Positions 20,350 through 28,605 of a stretch of 64,000 nt of DNA are shown here, piece after piece. The position numbers and the translations under genes were made by a program. The notes beneath the pieces are model-generated. The model did not search any database, was not told the origin of the DNA, and worked only from the letters and a program-made list of their open reading frames with translations. The number at the start of each line of letters is the position of its first letter. Positions within the stretch are counted from its first letter, which is position 1. Source of the DNA: Gracilariopsis chorda (Eukaryota > Rhodophyta > Florideophyceae > Gracilariales > Gracilariaceae); the NCBI GenBank assembly GCA_003194525.1, contig NBIV01000023.1, forward strand, positions 186,001 to 250,000. Reading direction: 5' to 3'.

Positions 20350-21276
20350 TCACGACCCCATCTTCACGCCCAGCACTGCACGTGTCGTAGTACCCATCTC
20401 TTTGTGCATGTTGCGTGACGCAAGCCAGTACACAGCATGATGAACCATTCGGAAGCCATCAGGTGATTGGCACTCCGCCTGATTGTGCTTCCTCAGATAT
20501 ATCCTCTGCATCCATGGATGGGAATGCTTCACTGCATTTCCGCTTGCAAGCCACTCACTCGGCAACGAGTATACCAGGTCCACCCAAGACATGTCCGCTC
20601 CCATACCCAGCTCTCCTGGCGTACTTAAGCCAGCTGGAATCTTGTCAGAATTCTTATCGTTAAAGCTGCCTGCGGTTTCCTGCTCCTCTGCCTCGTCTTC
20701 CTCATCATCCACAAAGTCCTCTTGAGCTTCATCCTCGCTTGTCTCAAGCATAATGAGCTCCTGTGTTGTCAACCACCTCTTCAAATCTCTCCTTTCCATA
20801 CTACGCAGCACCTCCACCACCTTCTGCGAGATACCAAAACCAAGTCGCTTCACATCAGGTGCAGTCGGCTTACGATTCGATGGTCTCTGCCTCTTCACCG
20901 GTGGCTCAAAATCAACTGACTCTTCATCTTCATCTTCGTCCTGGACCTTCACTTTACGCTTCTTTGAGAATCGCTTACTTCTTCGAGGCTCCTGGTCAGC
21001 GATCAGAGGCTCCTGAGCAGCTTCCTCATTCAGACCAAGCAACTCGATCACGTCCACATCGGCCGCAGAGGGAGCAGCAGCAGTAGCATCCTGTCTCTGC
21101 ATGCCCGACAAAGCGCTGGACAACGTCCTACGAACCTCTTTCACCTTATTACTCACTCTGGACTCCAGTGAACTGCGTTTCCCTTTCGTATACCACTTCC
21201 CCAGACGAGATATGATATACTTTGAGACAGTCTGGTCAGAATCGCCGATTGTAACCGTGGTATTTGTGGGCGCCAT
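20350..21276 (-). CDS. D1 leftward gene, C-terminal part
   Basis: Open for 309 codons. The ATG at 21276 and the next residues (MAPT) come from the end of the LTR of element A. D1's own sequence starts at 21264 (NTTVTIGDSDQTVSKYIISR). Visible features: a basic patch (RRSKRFSKKRKVKVQDEDED, likely nuclear localisation), an acidic run of Asp/Glu, and a Trp-rich C-terminal segment (MSWVDLVYSLPSEWLASGN). The 5' part of the same gene lies beyond LTR element A at 33930-35726. No function is recognised for this part. Confidence 0.55.
   Translation of the reverse strand: MAPTNTTVTIGDSDQTVSKYIISRLGKWYTKGKRSSLESRVSNKVKEVRRTLSSALSGMQRQDATAAAPSAADVDVIELLGLNEEAAQEPLIADQEPRRSKRFSKKRKVKVQDEDEDEESVDFEPPVKRQRPSNRKPTAPDVKRLGFGISQKVVEVLRSMERRDLKRWLTTQELIMLETSEDEAQEDFVDDEEDEAEEQETAGSFNDKNSDKIPAGLSTPGELGMGADMSWVDLVYSLPSEWLASGNAVKHSHPWMQRIYLRKHNQAECQSPDGFRMVHHAVYWLASRNMHKEMGTTTRAVLGVKMGS
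21260..21264. repeat. Target duplication GTATT, left copy, of element A
   Basis: GTATT before the TGTGGGCGCC end of the left LTR; an identical GTATT at 33930-33934 follows the right LTR. Confidence 0.9.
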
Positions 21277-22327
21277 CACGAGACGGTGACGCAGGGGGCC
21301 AAAAGGTTGTAATAATAAAAGCCAAAAGGGTGCTCTTCGTAGCTAAAAGCCCCAAAACAAGTTGAAAACAGTGGGATCAAAAGAACTAAACCCACTCGAT
21401 GAAATAAAACAACACTAGGGAGAGCAAGAAGCTCAATCCCCAAATAAAACTTCTTAACTTCTTTGTTGAAACGGCGCGCAACCCAAGAATTATGTCAAGG
21501 ATCACTAAGGGTCAGACCCTCGGCTTCCGGTCAGACACTACGGATGTGAAGTGGATTCTGCAGCCTACCTACCTCTGCACTAACCAGAAGCAGGCGCATA
21601 CAATCCTTACAGGGCTTCCCGAGGAGAGCTACTAACAGCGGGATATGCTTTCACTCTATACCCAAGCTGGCCCTTTGCAGGAAAGGTTGCACGGCACGTC
21701 GCCTGCGGATAGCTTCCCGTCAAGTACTTCCGTCCGGAAATCACCAGGTCTTTCGACCGACACCGTTATCCGAGCAAAGCTCCGGTGGGGCTCACAGACG
21801 ACAGAAAAACCTTTGGTACACACTACCCGTCTCCCGTCCACGCCTAAGGCGCTTCAACCGGTCTTAGCGACGGTACTTCCCCACCCTATTGGACAACTAG
21901 CGGCATACGCCTCACTAGAAGCCCTTTATCCAGTGGCGAACGCCTCACTGGTTGTTGATAATAGTTGAAGTGGCTGAAGGTTGATAGGGGGTGGGGCTTA
22001 GATGTTGGTCGATTGTTGAGGTGAGTTCAGACCGAAGTCCGAAGCTCAGAACCTCTTTTTATAGTGTTTAGAGGCACTACAAACGAGCTAAATACGCATT
22101 TCTACTTGCTAGTTACTCATGTGTGCGTCTAGGTTACTCCATTGGCTTCTAGAGACCTCTGGAGCTGCACACTAACCAATAATAAAGTGACAATTTGCGC
22201 CAGCATCACTAAAATACTGTAGTCTTTGCTGGGCCAACAAAGCGTGCAATGTGCTAGACACTACTGGAACATTCTACACGTGTGTTCCAGCAATGTCTGG
22301 CACATTCCGCAACATTAGCGACCGACA
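21265..22327 (-). repeat. 3' LTR of element A
   Basis: 1063 bp, TGTCGGTCGC...GGCGCCCACA on the - strand, matching 32867-33929 without a difference that I could find. Confidence 0.92.
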
Positions 22328-22371
22328 CAACCCCAACCTCAAGGGTTGCCACGCCGCGGCAACCTGAAAAC

Positions 22372-22684
22372 CTAACCTTCCATCGGGCGCGCAATATACT
22401 TCTTCAAACGACGGGCGTGTATTCCATGGCGAGTGTACCGGTTGTGTGGAGAAACCAACGTGTACCTTGGATGGTGAGCCTTCACCACCCGACATGGGCC
22501 AAAGTACTTAGAGGAAAAAGCAGGCCATTTCACGGTAGTGTTCAGGGCCTTTCCACGAGCCACAAGGACCAGATCACCGACTTCAAACTTCGTAAGGGAG
22601 ACTGTATCGACTTCCTTCAAAGGCCTCTGAGCAGAACGTTTAGCTCTATGATTCCTTGATGCGAGCAGCTCCACTGAGCGGAAC
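22372..22684 (-). mobile_element. Element A, integrase C-terminal region
   Basis: Encodes KFEVGDLVLVARGKAL and KYFGPCRVVKAHHPRYTLVS, the SH3-like C-terminal domain pattern of gypsy integrases (G-D-x-V-x-V... G-P-x-x-V). It is separated from the rest of pol by transposon P1. Confidence 0.8.
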
Positions 22685-22921
22685 CGTCGGTGTTCTCGGA
22701 ATGCTAGATAAGGGTGCTAGATCGCAAGTTTGTTAGGCAATCACTCAAAAAAACTACGAAAACGCTAGATTCTGCTAGTTCGTGGTGGTTGGCAAGCAAA
22801 AAAAAAAAATTTTTCGGAAATCACTCTTTCATATTTTCTATTGTCATCCGTCCCTAGTACCGCACTTCGCTAGTTTCAAGTTTAGAGCAAGTTCTTTGCT
22901 CACTAAACGCTAGTTAGAGGG

Positions 22922-22955
22922 CTCGAAATGGCGCTGGCCGCGTAGCGGCCAGCGG
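22922..22955. repeat. Subterminal palindrome of P1, left end
   Basis: CTCGAAATGGCGCTGGCCGC followed by GTA and GCGGCCAG. This is the same block as the D1 palindrome at 20014-20056; only the inner part of the right arm remains. Confidence 0.65.
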
Positions 22956-23127
22956 CCCCACCCCCATGCAACCCAAATTAACTTACATATTTCCATCTCG
23001 TGGATTTCAAACTTCAAATTGTCAAAGTTTGGAGCCCAACTGTTCTCTCAGCCTCACTGGGTGGCACCCACACTCTTCAACACCAAACATAAAACCTCCC
23101 TTACCATCCTTACCATCCTTCTTCTCC

Positions 23128-23907
23128 TTATCCTCTCATTCCACGCCTCCTCTTCAACCGACTCTCACCTTCTATTCCTTCGTCGTCCTTCTCCTCCAAC
23201 CTCTTCCTTACAGCCCCTCGACCGGGAGTAACAGGAGTGCCTTCCCCGACAACAGCTCTCCCTTCCGCATCACACACCTTCTTCTGCATTTCCTCGATTA
23301 GATGCACAGCCCTACCAACCAGTAAAAGTTGCTTCTCCAACACCAAAACCCGTCTACGCATCTCCTCGTTCTCCTTCCACAGTCTCCTCAGCTCCTCACC
23401 CACACACGCCACAACCCCATCGACATGCATTTCCGCCCACACCCCAGCCTCCCTTGCCCTCCTACGCAGCTCAGCCACAGCACCCATAGGCACCCCTTCC
23501 TCTGAAGAACTCAGCACCATCCCCCCCATCTCCACCACAACCTCCTCGATACACTCATCCAAACGCTCCTTAAGCCCTCCGCCCACGCTCCTCACCAGTT
23601 TCTTCACATCGCGGTAAAACCGACTCATTCGCCCCGCCCCACCTCCTCCTCCTCCCCGTCCTCCTCGACTTCCCTCGCCCTCACTTCCCTCCCCCCCATC
23701 CCCTCCCATCATCGTCCCAACCCCAAGCTCCCCGAACACAACAACGTTCCTTCCCTTGCCCTCTTCACCATCACCCTTCCCTTCCTCCTCCTTCTTCGTC
23801 CTTGGAGGCGTCTCGGGGACCTCCCTCTTCTCCGCTTTATCCAACAACGCCAGTAGCTCCTCATCATTCACGTCTTCGCTAGAAATGGCTACTACACGCC
23901 CCACCAC
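23128..23907 (-). CDS. P1 gene: Glu/Gly-rich coiled-coil protein, about 250 aa
   Basis: A long open frame on the transposase strand with no ATG at its left edge (first candidate GTG at 23907), so the first exon probably lies upstream; a CAG acceptor-like site occurs near 24030. The product has an acidic N-terminus (SSEDVNDEELLALLDKAEKR), a Gly/Glu low-complexity linker, and a heptad-like segment (LWKENEEMRRRVLVLEKQLL) likely to form a coiled coil, ending in a basic stretch (RLKRRRGMRG). No family is recognised. It occupies the place next to the left terminal repeat, where D1 has the end of its leftward gene. Confidence 0.5.
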   Translation of the reverse strand: MVGRVVAISSEDVNDEELLALLDKAEKREVPETPPRTKKEEEGKGDGEEGKGRNVVVFGELGVGTMMGGDGGEGSEGEGSRGGRGGGGGGAGRMSRFYRDVKKLVRSVGGGLKERLDECIEEVVVEMGGMVLSSSEEGVPMGAVAELRRRAREAGVWAEMHVDGVVACVGEELRRLWKENEEMRRRVLVLEKQLLLVGRAVHLIEEMQKKVCDAEGRAVVGEGTPVTPGRGAVRKRLEEKDDEGIEGESRLKRRRGMRG

Positions 23908-24128
23908 AACGGCGCTCCCGTTCCTAACCCAACCACCAAGCGAGCACTCCCCAGGTACTTATCCAACCGCATTTTTTCACTCGCCCGTTTTCGCGCCATT
24001 TCCCACCGAGTCGTGTCCCACCAATAATCTGAAACGAAAAATTTAGAACGACATTAGTTTAACACTTCCTTCAGTTTACAACTCTATCACACTAACATAG
24101 GTATGTACAGGTAGAACTACGAACGTGT

Positions 24129-24725
24129 CTAAAGAAATGGTTCAAAACGAGAACCAACAGGCCTACAGTGCTCTCCTAGATTCGCAACATACCTTCGAAA
24201 ATGGTACTCCAAGTCCATATCCACAGCCATACCCAAAAGAAGCAGCACGAAAAAGATAGTATTCTCCACTACAGGCGCGAGTCCCCTTACCTTGTGCAAA
24301 GAAGTATCGCTCAGGAACGTGAAAATCAAGTAGGTAAACACAACAGGGAACACCCTTCCGATATAGAGCCTCATAGTAGCCACACCATCTCTAAACCCAA
24401 GCACCTTATTCAAACCACCGTATACGGTCCTGCACACATCCAAAATCAGCCCAACACTACCTCTCTGCACATATGGGAGCTCTCTCTCATTGTTAATGCT
24501 GTCCCTAGTCACAAAAAACATCGTTAGCCGTTCAACCACATACGACATACCCCCAAACATGAAACCACCAGTGAAAAATGCAAGAGCACCAGTCCTAAGT
24601 TCCATTCCAATCGAAATTGGCGCTTCCAAGAAGTGATAGCCAACAAAAATACAAACATTCAACGGCAAAAGACCTGCCATCTTGAATCCAAGTAGTCTGT
24701 TTCGAATCACAGAAATCCGTGCCAT
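24129..24725 (-). CDS. P1 gene: multi-pass membrane protein, 198 aa
   Basis: Starts at the ATG at 24725 (an upstream TTG is ignored). Four hydrophobic stretches are visible: MAGLLPLNVCIFVGYHFL, ALAFFTGGFMFGGMSYVV, VFPVVFTYLIFTFL and NTIFFVLLLLGMAV, joined by charged loops; the N-terminus is basic (RISVIRNRLLGF). The family is not recognised. A membrane protein is unusual cargo for a CACTA/Plavaka transposon. It overlaps the 3' end of the MPTTRG frame by about 19 bases, so the two may be exons of one spliced gene. Confidence 0.5.
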   Translation of the reverse strand: MARISVIRNRLLGFKMAGLLPLNVCIFVGYHFLEAPISIGMELRTGALAFFTGGFMFGGMSYVVERLTMFFVTRDSINNERELPYVQRGSVGLILDVCRTVYGGLNKVLGFRDGVATMRLYIGRVFPVVFTYLIFTFLSDTSLHKVRGLAPVVENTIFFVLLLLGMAVDMDLEYHFRRYVANLGEHCRPVGSRFEPFL

Positions 24726-24943
24726 TCGCTGGCTGTCCCGCAAAGGTACGTATGCCAATGAACCAAAATGCCTTCTTTGCCAACCTTCACCTTTTCATGG
24801 CTATTACCGATTCGCACAAACAAATTGACAGACGCCCCACCATGGAGCTCTCTGTTTGCATCGCGTTGAGCGGGCGGAGGCGTGGAAAGGTTGGAAGCTC
24901 TGGAGCTGCCCATGCTTTTCGCTTTTCCTCGCGTAGTCGGCAT
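24707..24943 (-). CDS. P1 gene sharing the MPTTRG N-terminus with D1
   Basis: The ATG at 24943 gives MPTTRGKAKSMGSSRASNLS and, further on, VNLFVRIGNSHEKVKVGKEG. D1 encodes MPTTRGKAKSRGATRTASHP and VNLFVRVGSSDAKVKIGEAK at 35726 in the same position relative to the palindromic region. So this is a conserved N-terminal exon of the transposon family. In P1 the frame closes at 24707, likely at an intron. The basic start could be a nuclear or DNA-binding segment. No known domain. Confidence 0.6.
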   Translation of the reverse strand: MPTTRGKAKSMGSSRASNLSTPPPAQRDANRELHGGASVNLFVRIGNSHEKVKVGKEGILVHWHTYLCGTASEWHGFL

Positions 24944-25248
24944 TTCTATGTCAGGCCTTCGCAGCGAAGCGGATTTCCTGGGACAATGCTTCTTCGTCTT
25001 CGTAGAACTCTTATTCCGGCCGAGAACCACGCTGCAATCTTGAAGCGTTCGCGTGATCAAGTTGTCGTGGCACCCAGTCGCGTAAGATGCTCTCGTGATC
25101 ACGTCTGCTCGGTTCAGGCGACGTGAGCATCTATACTTTTGAAATACATGGTATTGAAGACGTTTCCTGACAACCATTAAGTTCATTTAGGCGGCGCTGC
25201 AATGCACCTGTAATGATTTTGCATTGGTATTCGAAGTTTGCTTTTGGG

Positions 25249-25334
25249 GGTGGAGGTCCGTGGACCGGAGTGTCGTGGCGCTTCATCAGGCGCCTGATGA
25301 AGCGCCACGACACTCCGGTCCACGGACCTCCACC
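25249..25334. repeat. 86-bp perfect palindrome, no spacer
   Basis: 43-base arms meeting at GGC|GCC (25291/25292). The outer part contains GGTCCGTGGACCGGAGTGTC. A third, direct copy of that core lies at 25491-25516 inside the 3' end of the transposase gene. D1 has a related inverted repeat at 36018-36157. It lies upstream of the MPTTRG gene and downstream of the transposase. Confidence 0.95.
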
Positions 25335-25347
25335 ACGTGGCGGCCAG

Positions 25348-25481
25348 CAGTTCCGAAAATCAAAAAATTAGTTAAAAATTAGTGTCTGGAATGAACGGAC
25401 ATCTGCGGTACGACCTAGTAGGTCATGGGCGGAAGATGCATGGTTCATTTTACACTAATTTTTTGATTTTCTGAACAGCTG
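25348..25481. repeat. Second inverted repeat next to the palindrome
   Basis: Left arm AGTTCCGAAAATCAAAAAAT (from about 25349) and right arm ATTTTTTGATTTTCTGAAC (to about 25476), one mismatch, about 80 bases apart. The right arm covers the transposase stop codon (25450-25452), so the transposase mRNA end is built into the inverted repeat. Confidence 0.8.
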
Positions 25482-28245
25482 GGTGGCGAAGGTCCGTGGA
25501 CCGGAGTGTCGTGGCGAGAGTGTCTGCGGAGAAGAGTTCTTGAAGAAGTTTTGGAGAAGCGTTTGGATTGGATCCGAGGTACTTTGCAGCAGTGAAGATG
25601 TCGTAGAATGAGATTTGTTTTCCGTCGCGTACAAAGCATGGTTTTCGGGGTTCGGTTGGAGTTTTTGATGGAGGATGAGAAGCAATAGAGGGTTCTGCTG
25701 AGAGTGGATTCCAATCCTTGATGGCGGTGGAGCGGTCTATAGCGCGGATGGTTTCGTTGTGGGCAGTGGCTCTTCGTTTGGATGTCTTGGAGTAGTGAGA
25801 TTTGAAGAGAACGTGGGCATGTTCGAATATGCCTGCGTCGTTGAAGTGCAGACCTCCGTATCTACGTATGTCGTCGACGATGTGATCGAGGAGATGGAAC
25901 TTGAGGGTACCGAGGTGCGAAGAGTGGTAGGGTCCGAGGACGGTGGTGGCTGTGAGTTTGAAGGATCTGATCTGTCGTTCGAGTGATTTGAGAGAGTCTT
26001 CGGTCCATTCGGAAGTGGAGTTGTATCGCATGGCGTAGAGAACGAGATCTGTGTACTTGGTGAAGACGGAAGTGATTGGGGAGGAGTCGATTTCGTTGCA
26101 GCATCTGTCGAAGAATGCTCCGATGAAGGGGAATACCATGTCGAGTGCGCGGTAATCTTTTGCTTCGAGCATTCCACGGAGTCCTTCTGTGGTGAAGAAG
26201 CCGTTAAGAGCTTGAGCGTTGTCGGAGGTGGAGAAGTCTATGTGGAGTCCAGTTGCAGGGGAATCTTTTTCGATGGCCGCAAGAATGGAGTTGGAGTGTT
26301 TGAGGATGGAGGTGCGGATGGATTGGAAGGATCTCTTGGATTTGCTGGGACCGACAATGGAGAAGAGGGAATCGGATCGGAGACGTTCGATTGCGGTGGC
26401 TTTGATGAGTTTAGAGACGCCGAGGTGGAAGTTATGCAGTGGCTCGAAGGCGAAGATGTTGTAAGAAGAGAGAAGCGGAGTGATGTTGAAGATGGGGTAT
26501 GATTCGAAGAGAGAAGTGTACTTTGCGAGGGAGAGAGAATGAAGTGCTGTTGCTGCCTCTTCTTTTTTGGTGCGTGCCACTTTTGGTTTCCGGGCGAGTT
26601 GCGCTTCCTCGGATTCGCGGAGAAGGCAGGTGTGCTGTCTGCGATTGGTTCGAGTTTGGAGTTGTGTGCGGAAGGGGATGGGATCTGTATTGAGGAAGAG
26701 GTGTTCCCGAGGGACGGTGCATCTCGGGCAAGGGTGCTGCGGCCGTGTTCCGTGGGAGATGGCGAGGATGTCCTTTGCTTCGGGGATGTCTGCGCAATAG
26801 CTGGCGAGGATGGGGTGGCAGTGGCGGAGGACACCGTGAGCGTCACGGAAGGAGAATCCTGGGAGCGCAGAGGTGAGGAGTGGGTTGAGGATGGTAGAGA
26901 TGGCGCGCTGAATGAGGTTCATTTTGGTCTCGCGTGGGATGTTGGAGGATGATTTCGGGACGTAGTCGCCGCCGTCGTCGAAGGCGGTAAACGGGGAGAA
27001 GGAGGTTGGAAGGTATCCGAGGAGTGTGAGATTTTCGGATATACACTTTCGGCGGAGGGCATCGGAGAAGTTGAGAAACGTGACGTGGAGGGGGTAGGAA
27101 TTGACGGAGGAGCTTTTCAGGGAGGTTGCGGACTTGTCCGAGTAGAGCTGGACGAGGCCGATGAATGATTCGATACCGGTTTCCTGGGGGGTGTGCCAGA
27201 CGATGTCATCGACGGGGGACTGCATAATTTCCTGTTTGATGGCTGGGACGACTTTCTTTCCGAGGGCTGCAGCCATGGGATGTGCGAAAGCCGGGTGACC
27301 AGAAGACGAAGAAGATGAGGAAGATTGAGATACCGGCTGGAAGAAGGTGTTGTTGAGGTGTGCGAGTGCGAGTTGTTGCTTGAGGACGTCGATGGCACGT
27401 TTCTGGAAGAGGGTTGCGGAGAAGGTGTTGCGCTTGTCTGTGATGGTGGAAGGGATGAAGCCGTTGGAGCTGATGCGTTGCTTGAAGAGGTCCTCTTGCA
27501 GTGCGAGGCACTGCCTGGCGGAGGAGATGGAGGTCTGGAAGGAGGACTTGGAGAAGTCTGGATGGTTGAGGATGGAGATGAGCTCGTCTGCTTTGCGGGT
27601 GCTGACGGAGGATGCGATGGAGGAGATGTAGAGGACGAGTTGTTCGAGATGAGGGTTGTCGGCGAGAGGGGAAGGGGAACGAGAAGGGGGCGGGAGAAGG
27701 GGGTTTGAGGAGGAGACGGAGCCGATGGCGTGACTTGCGATATGGTAAGCGTCTTGGGTTTGAAGAGAGAGGGAAGCCTGTTGAAGTTCATATGGATCAT
27801 CATCGGCGAGGGGGACGTTGTCGGAAGGACGGTGAGAGGGAAGGGGAGGAGAATTGATGGAGAGGTTGGGAACGGATTTTTGCTTCTTGGTCCTGGGAGG
27901 GAACTGAACTGGAGCGGTGGCTGTGGAGGAGGAACGCTTGTTGGCAGTGAGGCGATGGGGGCACCTGCGTTGGTGACTCTGAAGAGAGTATGTGGTGCGG
28001 CCGTGGAAGGAGCAGCGAGGGTAGCAACAGGGGAACATGGTGCGGGAAGGAGAGTTGAAGGATTGGAAGGAGAAAGGGGAGCAAAGGGGTTGTTGGAGAG
28101 CGAAATGCGGGAGCGTAATTATTATGGCGCACGGGGATGAAGTGGAGCAGGTGATGCCGAGCGTTTTGCGCTGGCTCGTGGACTGGTGCATGCTATGCAA
28201 GGCCGCAGACACTGACAACGAGTGAAGGATAGCGAGGGCTATCAT
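25450..28245 (-). CDS. P1 transposase, Plavaka/CACTA-like, up to 931 aa
   Basis: A single open frame from an ATG at 28245. The conserved start is probably the internal Met of MFPCCYPRCSFHGRTTYSLQ (about residue 70), shared with P2 as MIPCCHPRCTFYGRTAFSLQ: a C2HC finger (C-x3-C-x11-H-x4-C) as found at the N-terminus of Plavaka transposases. A Ser/Pro linker follows, then the catalytic region: YPLHVTFLNFSDALRRK and NLTLLGYLP, then HPILASYCADIPEAKD followed by CPRC, matching the pattern of Transposase_21/Plavaka proteins (G-Y-L-P; P-x-L-x-x-Y-x-A-D-x-P-E; C-P-x-C). A later block, FEPLHNFHLGVSKL, resembles the D/E-x-x-H-x-x-x-x-G block of that group. It should cut and rejoin the terminal repeats in the nucleus. 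No stop or frameshift is seen. Confidence 0.8.
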   Translation of the reverse strand: MIALAILHSLSVSAALHSMHQSTSQRKTLGITCSTSSPCAIIITLPHFALQQPLCSPFSFQSFNSPSRTMFPCCYPRCSFHGRTTYSLQSHQRRCPHRLTANKRSSSTATAPVQFPPRTKKQKSVPNLSINSPPLPSHRPSDNVPLADDDPYELQQASLSLQTQDAYHIASHAIGSVSSSNPLLPPPSRSPSPLADNPHLEQLVLYISSIASSVSTRKADELISILNHPDFSKSSFQTSISSARQCLALQEDLFKQRISSNGFIPSTITDKRNTFSATLFQKRAIDVLKQQLALAHLNNTFFQPVSQSSSSSSSSGHPAFAHPMAAALGKKVVPAIKQEIMQSPVDDIVWHTPQETGIESFIGLVQLYSDKSATSLKSSSVNSYPLHVTFLNFSDALRRKCISENLTLLGYLPTSFSPFTAFDDGGDYVPKSSSNIPRETKMNLIQRAISTILNPLLTSALPGFSFRDAHGVLRHCHPILASYCADIPEAKDILAISHGTRPQHPCPRCTVPREHLFLNTDPIPFRTQLQTRTNRRQHTCLLRESEEAQLARKPKVARTKKEEAATALHSLSLAKYTSLFESYPIFNITPLLSSYNIFAFEPLHNFHLGVSKLIKATAIERLRSDSLFSIVGPSKSKRSFQSIRTSILKHSNSILAAIEKDSPATGLHIDFSTSDNAQALNGFFTTEGLRGMLEAKDYRALDMVFPFIGAFFDRCCNEIDSSPITSVFTKYTDLVLYAMRYNSTSEWTEDSLKSLERQIRSFKLTATTVLGPYHSSHLGTLKFHLLDHIVDDIRRYGGLHFNDAGIFEHAHVLFKSHYSKTSKRRATAHNETIRAIDRSTAIKDWNPLSAEPSIASHPPSKTPTEPRKPCFVRDGKQISFYDIFTAAKYLGSNPNASPKLLQELFSADTLATTLRSTDLRHPAVQKIKKLV

Positions 28246-28605
28246 GTTTTGTAAACTCTAATGTATTTCCTATATATGTATTTATCTGAGCATCCTATCC
28301 TTCTATTTGAAGGGGCAGTTCCGGTGGTCCGGTCAGATTTTCAATCTCACGTTCACATGTGAAGGTATGTAGTAGTGGAGTCTGGACTCCACTTCGCGGA
28401 GTCCGGACTCGGTTTTTGGTCCGAAATAACTTGGAAATGTGAAGTGCTTTACTAGTTTATACTTTCAAAAAACTAGCAGTGTTGAATGTGTGAAAATATT
28501 TTGATGGAAATTGATTCATTCAAAAGTGGGTTTTAAGAGTCGATATCCGTCCATTTCAATTCTTTCCCTTTTGATTGTCAAACTAGCATTCCGAAAACAC
28601 CGACG
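28246..28605. other. P1 right end: subterminal hairpin and repeats
   Basis: Contains a hairpin (28378-28390 paired with 28398-28410, GAGTCTGGACTCC/GGAGTCCGGACTC), several CTAG motifs (ACTAGTTTATACTTT, AAAACTAGCAGTG) and the right terminal repeat. No gene. Confidence 0.7.

Larger units (their letters stand above)
22685..28605 (-). mobile_element. P1: Plavaka/CACTA-like DNA transposon, 5.9 kb
   Basis: Terminal inverted repeats: left CGTCGGTGTTCTCGGAATGC, right (reversed) CGTCGGTGTTTTCGGAATGC, one mismatch in 20. Flanks give a 2-base duplication AC (22683-22684 and 28606-28607), as usual for CACTA-type elements. All four genes point left: transposase (25450-28245), a short MPTTRG gene, a membrane protein and a Glu/Gly-rich protein. 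Subterminal GCTAG motifs and hairpins mark both ends. It sits inside the youngest LTR element, so it moved very recently; the transposase frame is fully open. Confidence 0.85.

Noticed and set aside
25759-28225. Long + strand frames across the P1 transposase, many Glu/Gly-rich
   Set aside because: They mirror a Ser/Pro-rich, stop-free - strand gene and contain no motifs.
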